A stretch of 64,000 nucleotides of DNA from Amblyomma americanum (Eukaryota; Arthropoda; Arachnida; Ixodida; Ixodidae). Below, in pieces: positions 55,501 to 64,000 of the stretch. Numbering within the stretch: position 1 is the stretch's first letter; each line of letters starts with the position of its first letter. The notes below the pieces were generated by a model that was given only the letters and a program-made list of their open reading frames with translations, ran no database searches and was not told the origin of the DNA. The stretch lies in assembly GCF_052857255.1 (NCBI RefSeq), contig NC_135507.1, forward strand, positions 71,187,721 to 71,251,720, given 5' to 3'. The translations under genes were made by a program, and so were the position numbers.

Positions 55501-56548
55501 TGCGCGTAAATTGCGCACCCTCTTTTTGGAGCCCTAATTAAAGAAAAAAACGTGCGCAAATCACGCGAGCAAATACGTACGGTGCTCTATGCCTTATGGA
55601 ACTTCTTTGTGATTTCCTTTGTAAACGAACTATAGTTTTAAGGAATTACAGTGCTCTCTCAGTGACACTTCCCAGGTGCTATGGCCGAGATTACAACAAA
55701 AAATGCACCGCCTACTGCTAGGCGCAAACATTTGCACACTACAAGTAATAATTAAATAGAAATGATGCCCCGAGGAAAACTGTGGTGTGCTCGATGCTCT
55801 CTTTTTTTTTTTTCTTCTAATGATGGAGTGCGTAAGCTAATAAATAAATAAATTATGTACAGTAAGCAGAATTTCACCAGAGCCATATATAAACCGCAGC
55901 CAGTTTAGGAGTATAATGACACAATTACTTTTTATCAGTGCGGGAGTACTGTAGCCGCGCTACTCGATCATAACGTCTAGCTAAAGCCATTTATTCACAA
56001 ATCGTTCTATTTCTTGCACGAACACCTAAAACATCATATTGAACGCATGCTTATGCAGTCAAGTTATAATAAAGCACCTTCTCAATAAGATCATTTCTTT
56101 CCAATCTCTTGAGAATGTATAGAAGGTGGTTCCTCACCTGAAGGGGGATGGCATCCGCACGTATACGAACTACGAGCGGCGACATCCGATCGAAGTGCTC
56201 GGGCAGGAAATGTTTTGAACATACGCAGGTCCATTTTGCTGGCTCCCAGTCTCTTTGGCCTGGTCTAACGGCCTCAGACCACTGTCTCCTTCGCTCTGGA
56301 TCTTTCGGAAACCTGTTTGAAAACAATACTATTCACTGCACTCGGACAAAGAGCCACCAATAAGGCCGGGGCGGTACGAATACCACGTTCACGCCGTGTC
56401 GTGCGTTATGTTTTGCGAGCATGCATTTTACTCATTACGCAGTCAATTAAATACGAAAAAAAATGCAGTATACTTACGTGTGGAAAGTGACGCCCGGTTC
56501 TTGTCCTGGCGTGCGCGACCGACACCCAGGAACGCAGCAGCTGGGCAT
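47260..56548 (-). CDS. THAP-domain / P-element-type transposase gene (THAP9-like), multi-exon
   Basis: A nuclear DNA-binding protein with a P-type transposase core, either a still-coding P-like transposon or a host gene descended from one (as vertebrate THAP9 is). Exons by phase: A 56548-56478 and B 56312-56138 encode the THAP zinc finger; small exons C 54524-54410, G 50717-50652 and H 50345-50290 form a linker; exon I 49548-47260 holds the whole catalytic region. A+B+C+G+H+I is an open frame of 923 codons. Skipping C and H but including D (52489-52436), E (52131-52078) and F (51775-51707) also gives an open frame, of 925 codons. I looked for but did not establish terminal inverted repeats. 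No stop or frameshift interrupts the 763-codon exon I, which suggests selection or recent arrival. The splice model is inferred. Confidence 0.75.
50290..50345 (-). CDS. THAP/P-type gene exon H: linker exon (predicted)
   Basis: Donor AATCG|GTGAGT is strong; the acceptor (CAAGCTGAG|GAGC or CATATCAAG|CTG) is weak. Using the first, 56 bp reads AHYGIFFLDTSPSTRGES and joins in phase to EDTPEKAYLRARAAW of exon I. Confidence 0.45.
50652..50717 (-). CDS. THAP/P-type gene exon G: linker exon readable in two frames (predicted)
   Basis: Acceptor TTATGCAG|GAACTTCC, donor CAATG|GTAAAT; 66 bp. After exon C it reads TSDFANRPSFCWDATKEEAS; in phase 0 it reads ELPTLPTAPAFVGTPQRRRP and AM. The first is compatible with exon H, the second only with direct joining to exon I. 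Confidence 0.5.
51707..51775 (-). CDS. THAP/P-type gene exon F: diverged third copy (predicted)
   Basis: Acceptor TTTTACAG|GCATCTATG, donor TTACACCA|GTAAGT; 69 bp. Reads ASMDVATMLDIQPGPSQ followed by AFQLTP. It is clearly related to exons D and E (MDV and PGPSQ conserved), with a 5-codon extension at the 3' side. It is open in both phase 0 and phase 1. Confidence 0.5.
52078..52131 (-). CDS. THAP/P-type gene exon E: duplicated 18-codon exon (predicted)
   Basis: Acceptor TTTCACAG|GCACCTATG, donor ACAACAG|GTATGT; 54 bp. Reads APMDVTESQETLPGPSQQ. It differs from exon D at four bases, two of them synonymous in this frame. Confidence 0.55.
52436..52489 (-). CDS. THAP/P-type gene exon D: duplicated 18-codon exon (predicted)
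   Basis: Acceptor TTTTACAG|GCACCTATG, donor ACAACAG|GTATTT; exactly 54 bp. Reads APMDVAESQETLAGPSQQ in phase 0. Nearly the same as exon E, with which it shares flanking intron sequence. Confidence 0.55.
52515..54150 (-). mobile_element. 5'-truncated RTE-clade LINE, frameshifted, in an intron of the THAP/P-type gene
   Basis: Minus strand. RT finger region from 54,017 (VTEALVGMKSGKAAGEDQVT, VPGAWKNANVIFI). After a break the palm follows (YMAFIDYEKAFNSVE, IRKGVRQGDTISPMLF and the LRFADDIALL catalytic box, 53,625-53,140). Then, after more breaks, the C-terminus (KRKKWAWAGHVMQRQDNRW, 52,814-52,470). The 3' tail is a GATGATGACGATGATG-type repeat. Comparison with the duplicated introns shows it inserted into the first intron copy between GGAGGAATG and TGCCAAGC. 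It is in the same orientation as the host gene. Confidence 0.88.
54410..54524 (-). CDS. THAP/P-type gene exon C: Gln-rich linker exon (predicted)
   Basis: Acceptor TTTACAG|CAGGAACC (a second AG three bases on gives a one-residue variant), donor AACAG|GTATTT; 115 bp. In frame with exon B it reads QEPLSQQPGDGTAVAAT and on, rich in Gln, Ala, Ser and Thr. It leaves phase 1, which fits exons G and H but meets a TGA if joined to D or E. Confidence 0.6.
55012..55583. mobile_element. TIR element (Tc1/pogo-like ends) with poly-G tract
   Basis: The left end CCGTATTTACTCGCGTAATT and right end (reverse complement CGTACGTATTTGCTCGCGTG) are inverted repeats, continuing TTTGCGCxCG on both sides. These ends resemble TATTTACTCG-type termini of pogo/mariner-related elements in many animals. 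The interior has no transposase and contains a run of about 22 G at 55,408-55,429. It lies between exons B and C of the THAP/P-type gene. Confidence 0.65.
56138..56312 (-). CDS. THAP/P-type gene exon B: second half of THAP zinc finger
   Basis: Acceptor TCAAACAG|GTTTCCG, donor CTTCAG|GTGAGG; 175 bp. Encodes FPKDPERRRQWSEAVRPG, then WEPAKWTCVCSKHFLPEHFD. FPKDP, the conserved Trp, and CxxH (CSKH) are THAP signatures; RADAIPLQ at the end takes the place of the AVPTIF-type motif. It ends on a codon boundary. Confidence 0.88.
56478..56548 (-). CDS. THAP/P-type gene exon A: first half of THAP zinc finger
   Basis: ATG at 56,548-56,546, then PSCCVPGCRSRTPGQEPGVT and FH; 23 codons plus two bases, donor CACAC|GTAAGT. 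CCVPGC supplies the two N-terminal zinc-ligand cysteines of the C2CH THAP finger. The next exon completes the codon as Thr and continues FPKDP. Confidence 0.82.
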
Positions 56549-56619
56549 CGCAGCGTCTTTGTTGTCAATGGGAGCACAATTCTCACTTTCCGCCGTATCT
56601 GACAGCTGCCGACAGCCTG

Positions 56620-56795
56620 GCGCGGCGCGAAAGTGGATTTTAAGAGGTTAGAAGTAACCAAGCGAAGGTTATCTGATTGGTGGCTAAAAGCAAGACAGGA
56701 GTAAAATTTCACAAGACATGGCTAGGTGGCTTGAGCCACCGCCCGATGTAAAGGGTTCAGCTGTATCCATCCATCCATCCATCCATCCATCGCCG
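56620..56795 (+). repeat. 3' end of dispersed element with (ATCC)n tail, copy 2
   Basis: Matches 9,610-9,770: TTAGAAGTAACCAAGCGAAG, GGTTATCTGATTGGTGGCTA, AAATTTCACAAGACATGGCT, then CCATCCATCC repeats. The frame ending in a RRLSDWWLK-type sequence is retained. It lies about 75 bp upstream of the THAP/P-type start codon. Confidence 0.65.
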
Positions 56796-56938
56796 CTCGC
56801 GTTGATCTTCGCGGCGCTCGCATGCCATTGGCTGAGAAAACGGCCAAGTGTCATGGCGGAGCCCTCGCTTCCGGCTTCAAAAAATGTGACGTAGCAGCCT
56901 CTCCTCTTTTCCTTCTTTCCTCCATGCGTTAAGCCGTC

Positions 56939-57522
56939 ATGACATGCGGCCATGTTTTAAACGTTTGTGCGCAGTCAGCGCAGTTTTATGCAGTTTTAAA
57001 TGCGGCAATGACACTGTACCTGCTTCTCAGGTGGCTTGAAATGCTGCCAGAAAGGTATCATCGAGAGCGCAGTGATGGTTTCGAAATGCCTGACGACTTG
57101 TTTCGTGAAGACTACTGCCTGTCAAAAGTCATGGTGCTGTGGCTGTGCGAAAAGCTTCGCCGCGAGCTGGAGAAACTTCGCATGAACACGAGTACTACGT
57201 TGACCGTCGAGCAACAAGTGCTTCTACGTCACGAGCCAGTCGAACGTCGGTCGTTGCATACACGCGGTCATTGGGGCAATAGTGAGCTCACTGGGACATG
57301 CGTGGACCGCATTTCCCTCCAGTTCGGCGGGATTGGCGTCCGTCCGGCAGGGCTTCCAGCTGCTGGACAGCAGATTCCAGAGGTGCGTTAGTGCTGGCGG
57401 CTGTACGCTTGTGCTCACCAGTGCGCCGCACGAACCCCAGCAACGAAGCCTACTTCTTCCAAAACAAGGGGTACAACGCCCTGAAAGCCATGTTGGTAAG
57501 AGCAACGGTTAGCGGAAGTTAG
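56939..57522 (+). pseudogene. HARBI1/PIF-Harbinger transposase pseudogene
   Basis: The plus-strand frame has YHRERSDGFEMPDDLFREDY and CLSKVMVLWLCEKL, then LTVEQQVL, the usual N-terminal region of HARBI1-type enzymes. A frame change near 57,225 leads to FYVTSQSNVGRCIHAVIGAI and FPSSSAGLASVRQGFQLL. A third frame has NPSNEAYFFQNKGYNALKAM, the conserved segment around the second acidic residue block. It stops near 57,520, so the C-terminal half of the DDE domain is gone. It runs divergently from the THAP/P-type gene. Confidence 0.8.
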
Positions 57523-60500
57523 TGGTTCCTACAGTTCCGCGGATGGGAAACTGGCCCAGGAAGCGTGCAAAGTAGAACAGAACGTAAATAGCGAGTAACA
57601 TTATGCAGATGCTCATGGCAACCATAAGCCTTGAATACTTCGTTATATCGCTGCAGATAACTAGAACATGGGAGAATGAGACTCGACAGACGCCAGAGAG
57701 CGCATACCGATAAGTTGTTTCCCTATCATGTTGGGGTAGGCGACACAGGGAGCAGTAAAAAAAAAAAATCAAGATGGTTCACTACAGGAACCTGGTCGCA
57801 GTCACTTTTGTAGGGTGATTAGTACTTTAGAGGTGCTGTGACCCTATCATATGTGATGGGTGCCCTCGCCAGCGCTCATATCTGTTCACTTTATCACCAT
57901 TAGACTGATTTCTGTATGTAAAGTAACAAATCATCGTGATAGAAAAAATGTGCACCGCTTGTGTGTCTGCACTGAGAACTGAAATTAAGGGTACGGCCAT
58001 AGCGTTCTGTGGATAATTGGTGCATGATTTTTTTTTATGCAGTATGTCCTGTCATTTTGGCTGTTTTTCATGCCGCCTTGAAGCAAGGAACTGGCGGAAA
58101 TCAGTTGCTTGTCTGTACTTCTGATTTTTGTCATGCCATATTACTGCGTCCTTGTCTGTTTAACTATGCGGTGCTAAATTTCTGAAACTGGTGGCATGTA
58201 TTGCTCACGAAATGGGCAGTGTTTGCCCTGGATGTTTGTCTTCCTTACTCCACCCTGCATGTAATTAACTGCGTCAGGTGATGTTCCTCGCAACGCGACA
58301 TACTGCATGGTGGCAACCCTACCACTGCAGCTGGAACACCCGCACGAAGCAACGGGAAGTCCTGTTTTCAGTGTAGCTCAATTGCTGCTGCTTCAGTGTT
58401 GTCATCTCGTGTTACCAGAGAGGTGTAACTCTGCTAGTTCCCCGTTTTTAACACTAAACAGCATAAAGTATGGTAAAGGGATGATGAAAATCCCTCTCCT
58501 GTATTACATTGTATTTCTAAGGGACGTGGCGCAGTGGAGCCAAACTACATTTTGTGACTGTGAGAAGAAGTGAGACGCACATCACAACATCTTGTACCAC
58601 TACTCGTACCAGGCTTTCACTGAAATCTTTTGATGCATGGCTCATGACACCGTCGCCTCTGACGAAGCGAGTGTTGGCAGATGCTTCACTGAAATCACAG
58701 TAGAAAAGCAAACTTTATTTGCTAAGTAGCTAGGTCACAAGTTATTGGCTAGTCTTGCGAGCTGCTTCCAGGTGATGGGTGAAATTTGCTGCAAACCCAT
58801 AAACAGTGACAGTTAGGCGGCTGCCAGCCCATCACGTGAAAGCAGCACGTGGCGTGTCACTTCATATGCTTAACGCTTTAAAAGGGCTCTGAAACGGGCT
58901 CTAAATAATGTTGTGGTATGCCTAGGATGTTTAAAGAAGGCCGCTTCACAATATCCTCCAGCAAGAATTTTTTTAATGCGTTGTGTTGAAGCTGAAGTAT
59001 CTGTAGTTAATATTTGAATTTCTGCATTTTCGCACCTTTCTCCCTCTTCTCGTCACCTTTGCACACTAAAATGTTGGCGCTACTTTGTCGGCCCCACACG
59101 CTCAGTTCCTTTGCTGTGTGCCGACGCACGTGGGAGTTCTTGTGGGGGAGGGGGCAGAGCTTCCGGCCGCGGCCATGATAGCTGCTTGACATCAGAAAGA
59201 GTTGGCACGGAGAACCAATGATATCCCTTCGTTGTAGACGTAACGAGCACAGCATGACTCATTGCGCACGGATTCGGGCAAAAGCCTGGCACCGCTGGTC
59301 ACCGGGCAAACATATTGTAAATGATCAGCTTGCTTTTGAGGTCTTGTTTGCAGCATGAATGCTCGGTGGCCTACACTCTAGATAATGCATGTGTATTATA
59401 GCCACCCTAAAACACCCCTTAGTGTGTTGAGAATGTGAACAGAAGTACAGCAACCAGCTAGCCTGTCTTTCTCTCTTAACAAATGGACAGCAACAATGTG
59501 GAGCAGTAGTGATAGCTGCTCCGGCACTGTCATTCGCAATTTCAAGGGATGACCTTTTTCAGGAAGATGGGGGGGGGCCAGTGAGTGGGTCCTAAGGCCC
59601 ACAAGGATGACTAGTTTGGACTTTGCACTTATATAGTGTCTGTGCTCGCTTGCTGCTAAAGCATTTAGTCAGGTTAGTGTGTATAGTGCTGACCATATTA
59701 CTCAAACAACCGAAAGGGGCACTGAACTGTATTTTATTGACAATGTATACTTTGTGGAAAATTGGTAGCTCTTCATCCGAATGAATGTTTGCCTGGCTGT
59801 GGTGATAAGAAACACAGCCGAGCACTTTGAAGCTTAATTTTCCAACGCGGAAACATTGCTTGCCCAGTGGTAGTTGTCGGCTGCCAACTATGACAGTAGA
59901 GACACGATAGTAGTTGCATGTCGCTGAGACGAGGAACACAATACCTGAGATATAAAGCTAGTCGGGAAGTTATAGTTTCAAGCACTGAACTCATTTGGTG
60001 GCTATCACTAAAAATAAGACTTGTAAAATCTGTCATAGCTATCCAAAACCACATTTTGCATTTCATAAAGTACTGGCTATGTGAGAGCATGCGGTGTCAG
60101 AGCCAAGCCACATCACCAGAACGTAATAGGCTACACCGATGGCAGCACCGCTGCAAGAATAACGGTATTGTCAGTTGTGGGATTTTTTTTTTTCAAAAAG
60201 TTTCAAGATGAGCAAGCAAGGTTAAACTATAAAAGATGCTGTATGACACTGGGTCATTGTCATGCTGTGCAGGATATTCACCCCAGGCAACAGATCCAAA
60301 CTTCCTTCAGTGCCCGAATACAGCGTGGCACTACCATCGGCTTTGATCTGACTGGTCTTGCTATTTGAAAATGCAAATTCCCATCTAACTGCGAGCTCTG
60401 CCTGCATTATCCCCATAGGGCAAGATCTACCGGAGTATACCAATACTCCTATAGTCTTCTCCAACACTAGATTGTCCCTCTAAACTTACACTGAGGACAA

Positions 60501-62920
60501 AATTAAAGTTGGTCCGTGTAGCTAGATTACTGCTTTCAACAACATTGTAAACATAAACATTGTCAATTGTTGAAAAATAAACCTCATTTCATTAATGATA
60601 GAGGGTCCACATTCACTAAAAATGGAGCTTTTATAAGCTAGAAAATGCCAAACAGTGAAATATCTCCACCGCTGGCATTTCCGACTAGCAGATGACAGTG
60701 ATGTTGGTACTGTTTTTTGTGCGCAGATCCCTAAGGCTAGGCTGCGCTGTCATGTATTGCCATTCAGTAATAGGAGAGTTTGAGTCGAGGGGCGCAAAAA
60801 ATTGTTCCTTTCTTAAATCCAATTTTCTCAGCAGTAAGTGCGTCTTTTGGTGCTGAACGAACATAAACATTTCCACAAAGAGCAAAACAGTTGATTTTCG
60901 CTGTGGAATTGCCCTCAAGGTCTCTTTAAAAAGTGGTGTTTCAATAGCCATTCAGTCGAGAGCCTCCGAGGTTTTCAGTCGCTATCGAACTCGGAGTTGT
61001 GTCAGTGCTACATGGCAAATTTCGATGGCCATTGAAATGGTTCTCGTGTTTTAGGCGAAGCTGGTGTGGAGCCAGAATCGCTACTTTCAATTTTGTGCAA
61101 ATAACAAAAGTATTTTTATTAATGCGAACTACATGTTGAAATGCACTTTTTTGGAGTCATAGGAGGTTTTTATTTATTATTAAAGGCCAGTTGCGTTGTC
61201 TTGAAGCACACTGCCTTTTGTACAATTTGCTGTCTCAGTTTTGTAACGCTCTGGCAACACTGATTCCGTTGACATTTTCGTCTTCTGTGATGGAGAGTAT
61301 AAAGTTAACGTGCTTGGAGCCAGATAGACACAATTTTTGAATTATTGTTCAGGCTAATATTTTACTGTTTGCATTAAAGTTTGGGAGAATAATGTTTGTT
61401 CACGCTTTTGTACTGCGAATGTATTGTGCACAGAAGTGCATGTTGGTGCCTCTCTAAGCAGTGCTAGCAACTGCAACTTTGGGCAACTCTCGAAGGCCCT
61501 CAAAATCTCACTAGAGTTCCGCGCTGCTTTGTTGACTCAGTGACTGTTGAAGCTGCACTTGTAGCATCATTCAGTGGCCTTTGAGTCGACTGACTATTGG
61601 CTGATGGGCCTTCGAAATGCCTGTATGACAGGGCTATAACTCCGCTTCATATCACAAGTAGTTTGCAGCTGTGTAGATATCACGTTGACTTCAGCTAATC
61701 AGAAAGGAACACGCTCCGTAAATGTGTTCACCCGTGCCCGTTTTTCCTGACGGGTGGCTTCCTCTCTAGGAAGGAAGGAGTACCAGTAGGCAGCTGCTCT
61801 GTCCTTGTAGTGGGTGGTGCTTGATGTCTCGTAAGGTTCAAAGGAGTGCTGGAAAGTAGAAGCAGAGTGGCTTCTTGTGCCAATAAATAAACAATTTAAT
61901 TTCCGCGGGAGGGGAAAAGGTATCAAGCAGCAGCATAATATGAATGCAAGGGTTGTGGCTGCGGGGAATAAAAAAATGTCCTTGTGGCAGTAAGTAGTGG
62001 AAGCAACAAAGATGCTCAACCTTACCTCAGATCTTTTCATTTTCTCATTCAGGTGTGTGGCTCCAGCCTTCCCATTACAGCACTGGAAGCGTCAGATCCA
62101 GGATCTGTCCAATTTATGTCTGGAAAGCCACTTCTCTGTACTGCGACTTCGGTGACGCGGATGTTCCCAAAGGTGACGAATACTTGCCTATAATTGACTG
62201 CAGGCATGTGGGGACAAGTGTTTCTGCAGAATGAATTTGCGCTCCGCTGGTGATGTTAAGTGATACATTCAAATTTTTCTTCGTTCTGCTTACCATAAGA
62301 GAGTGGAATTTGTGGACACAACCTATGTCAGGTCGAGTAGGCCTGCCAGGCTGAAAACCATGTGTCAGGCTCATGTATACATAGGGCCTTTTGTTTTCAT
62401 GTTTTTTTTACCAGAATTTGGGAGGGGGGGAAAAATTTGGTGACATTTTTTTAGTTAAAATCCAGGTACAAATCGGGTTATTCACAAAAAATTTTCATAC
62501 TTGGGGCTTTTTTGCTGTCTTTCTTTTTGCAGCAAAATACAATTTACTATAGGCACTCATTTTTGTGTGGGACACTTTTTTTGCTAGGACATGTGAAGGT
62601 GTCTGAAGGTGAAACGAAGAAATGACAGGAAAGAGCGTTTAACTGGCAACGGATTTTTATTTAGTGAAATGCTCACAATGTATAGGAAGGCAGCTGCAGA
62701 GGTAATCAGATGCAGTGAACATCACATGGTATAAAAGGCCATAAGAGTGACAAAAGACATAACATGGTGATAAAGCTAAATGATGAAATTTCGCCTTGCG
62801 AAACAGTCTCTTCTTTTTATTTAGTAGCCGTTTTAAGGAAATGTTGAACCATGGGTATCGCTGCCTGCCCAGTATGGTACTTGGGGTGTGTGCTTATCTG
62901 TTAACGAAATTACTTTTTTT
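57523..62920. other. Long stretch without recognised gene
   Basis: Read on both strands; no domain or exon set could be supported. A dispersed repeat lies at 58,590-58,770. A TTTAAAAGGGCTCTGAAACG sequence near 58,878 looks like one end of a tick MITE, without a clear partner. Open frames such as those at 59,592-59,939 and 61,699-62,040 (minus) carry no recognised motif. Confidence 0.35.
58590..58770 (+). repeat. Dispersed repeat, copy 2
   Basis: Partner of 12,745-12,945: ACCAGGCTTTCACTGAAA, ATGCATGGCTCATGACACCG, GAAAAGCAAACTTTAT and TATTGGCTAGTCTTGCGAGC in the same order. Confidence 0.65.
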
Positions 62921-63274
62921 TTAAAACAAAAACCAGTTTTCTTCGAGACTTTGTGCAAAAAAATTTGGTAGGTATTCACCCAAAAATGTTCTGAGTTCTC
63001 TATTTATCGAAGCAAAGTCTGCTTTCTTGTAATTTCTTATGAACTTTGGTGCTGGCGCGGAGCGACTCATGCTTCTTGCAGATGAGAATAGAATAATACT
63101 GTGGTCACTGAGACCCGGTATAAAAGTTAGTGAAGGAACAACATCGGGGCAAGTAGTCAGAATTACGTTTAGGATACTGGAACTAGTCGGCGTGGTTCGT
63201 GTCATGCGCCTACCCACAAGGTTGAATGTTCGCAGTGGGTGTTTTCTTTGAAAGCAAATTCGTATATTCGTCAA
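62921..63274 (-). pseudogene. Endonuclease-domain fragment of a CR1/L2-type LINE
   Basis: The minus-strand frame holds RRMTRTTPTSSSILNVILTT and VVPSLTFIPGLSDHSIILF, the C-terminal part of the APE endonuclease with its SDH motif, followed by FIRNYKKADFASINRELRTF and SLEENW, the linker to the reverse transcriptase. It is cut at both sides: it borders a piggyBac remnant at 63,28x and ends before any RT motif. Confidence 0.78.
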
Positions 63275-63289
63275 TGAGCTGTGGCTTTT

Positions 63290-64000
63290 TTATGCCGATT
63301 TGATGCCACTTCCCGTCCTTCTTTTCTCGTCGCTTGGCAAGCACGTGCGAGTTAGCTGTGTGTGCAGGGCTAACCATATGCATAACACTCGAATCTTTGC
63401 ATTGAAGGTACACAAGACTTCCTTGTCTCTCAGCCAGCGAATGTCTCTTCTTTTAGCTCTCCTCTCCCAAGTTTCGCCTTTCAGTTCTGTGAGGAACCCC
63501 GGCGATCTTTTCGTGTTGTGCCGCACGCTAGTGTCTTGCATTCCAAGAGGTGCACAAGAAGAGAGGTCGAAGTGTATAAATTTTCCATAAAGATAATGTA
63601 CCCATGATCAAGGTACTTTCCGCAAAGCCTCATTACCACTTCGTTACCCATTGTCACTAGGTTTCTCACGCTTCCCTCTATACACTATGAACTGGAATGT
63701 GTAGCCGGTTTTCGGGTCTGCAAGAACCCATAGTTTGTAGCCCCATTTCACAACTTTATCTCTAATGTATTAATTCCAGAGTGCGCTTTGGATTTTACCA
63801 TTCTTTCGTCCACTCAAATTTCGCGATGCGGCTGGAACAATGACACGGAGCAGTCGTTGATGTGCTAAAGAAGCCAGGACACCTTGTCTAGTTTCTGTGC
63901 GGCAGCGCCGTTAGTTTTTGGGTCAGAAATATGCAGCATGGCCAGGAGCGCAGCGAAACTTCACCTTGACAGAATGTTTGGAGGGAGAAGCCCGGAAAAC
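63290..64000 (-). pseudogene. piggyBac-type transposase fragment, reaching the window edge
   Basis: Minus-strand traces in shifted frames: VDERMVKSK, KWGYKLWVLADPKTGYTFQF and VYRGKRE (about 63,850-63,690), then GNEVVMRLCGKYLDHGYIIF, MENLYTSTSLLVHLLE and TLACGTTRKDRRGSSQ (63,669-63,481). These are the DDE_Tnp_1_7 core blocks of piggyBac enzymes. Stops and frame changes occur near 63,680 and 63,770. The block usually reading DNxYTS has Glu (MENLYTS) at the catalytic Asp. The N-terminal part should lie beyond 64,000. Confidence 0.8.

Overview
The window is arthropod nuclear DNA, most likely from a hard tick (Ixodidae, probably a metastriate genus). The reasons are several copies of a Ruka-type tRNA-derived SINE, I-, RTE- and CR1/L2-type LINE remains of the kind common in tick genomes, spliced genes with long transposon-filled introns, and a splicing-factor gene with arthropod-like sequence. 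There is no sign of bacterial genes, CRISPR or operons.

Layout. 1-540: a 40-bp-unit satellite running off the left edge. 540-13,600: sparse, with SINEs, two tail-to-tail CR1/L2-type LINE remnants, a GC-rich possible promoter near 8.4-8.9 kb, and (AT)n. 13.9-17.4 kb: two copies of one roughly 1-kb DNA element in inverted orientation; the right copy has 18-bp terminal inverted repeats. 17.4-21.6 kb: an almost full-length but decayed I-clade LINE (ORF1, endonuclease, reverse transcriptase, RNase H). 21.8-27.0 kb: LINE and SINE pieces, a CCAATTGG-rich patch and a TTAA-flanked inverted-repeat element.

27.0-43.7 kb, minus strand: the complete six-exon gene for the pre-mRNA splicing factor PRPF38A (367 aa predicted). 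Its introns are stuffed with DNA transposons. Intron 5 holds a 5.3-kb Tigger/pogo element that itself contains a dead Mutator-like transposase gene. Intron 4 is almost nothing but a 4.1-kb Tigger element. Introns 2 and 3 hold foldback elements, a SINE and an RTE scrap.

47.3-56.5 kb, minus strand: a multi-exon gene combining a split THAP zinc-finger domain with a P-element/THAP9 transposase whose candidate catalytic acidic residues are all present. Between them lie small exons, three of which come from tandem exon-plus-intron duplications. The small exons form two competing reading-frame chains that both stay open into the transposase. This is the most interesting locus in the window. An RTE LINE and a TIR element sit in its introns.

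56.9-64 kb: a frameshifted HARBI1-like transposase pseudogene, a long stretch without recognisable genes, a LINE endonuclease fragment and a piggyBac-like transposase fragment that reaches the right edge. Only PRPF38A is a confident cellular gene. The THAP/P-type gene may be a host gene or a still-coding transposon. All coordinates were read by eye, so repeat edges are approximate; splice junctions were placed by hand using GT/AG signals and reading phase.
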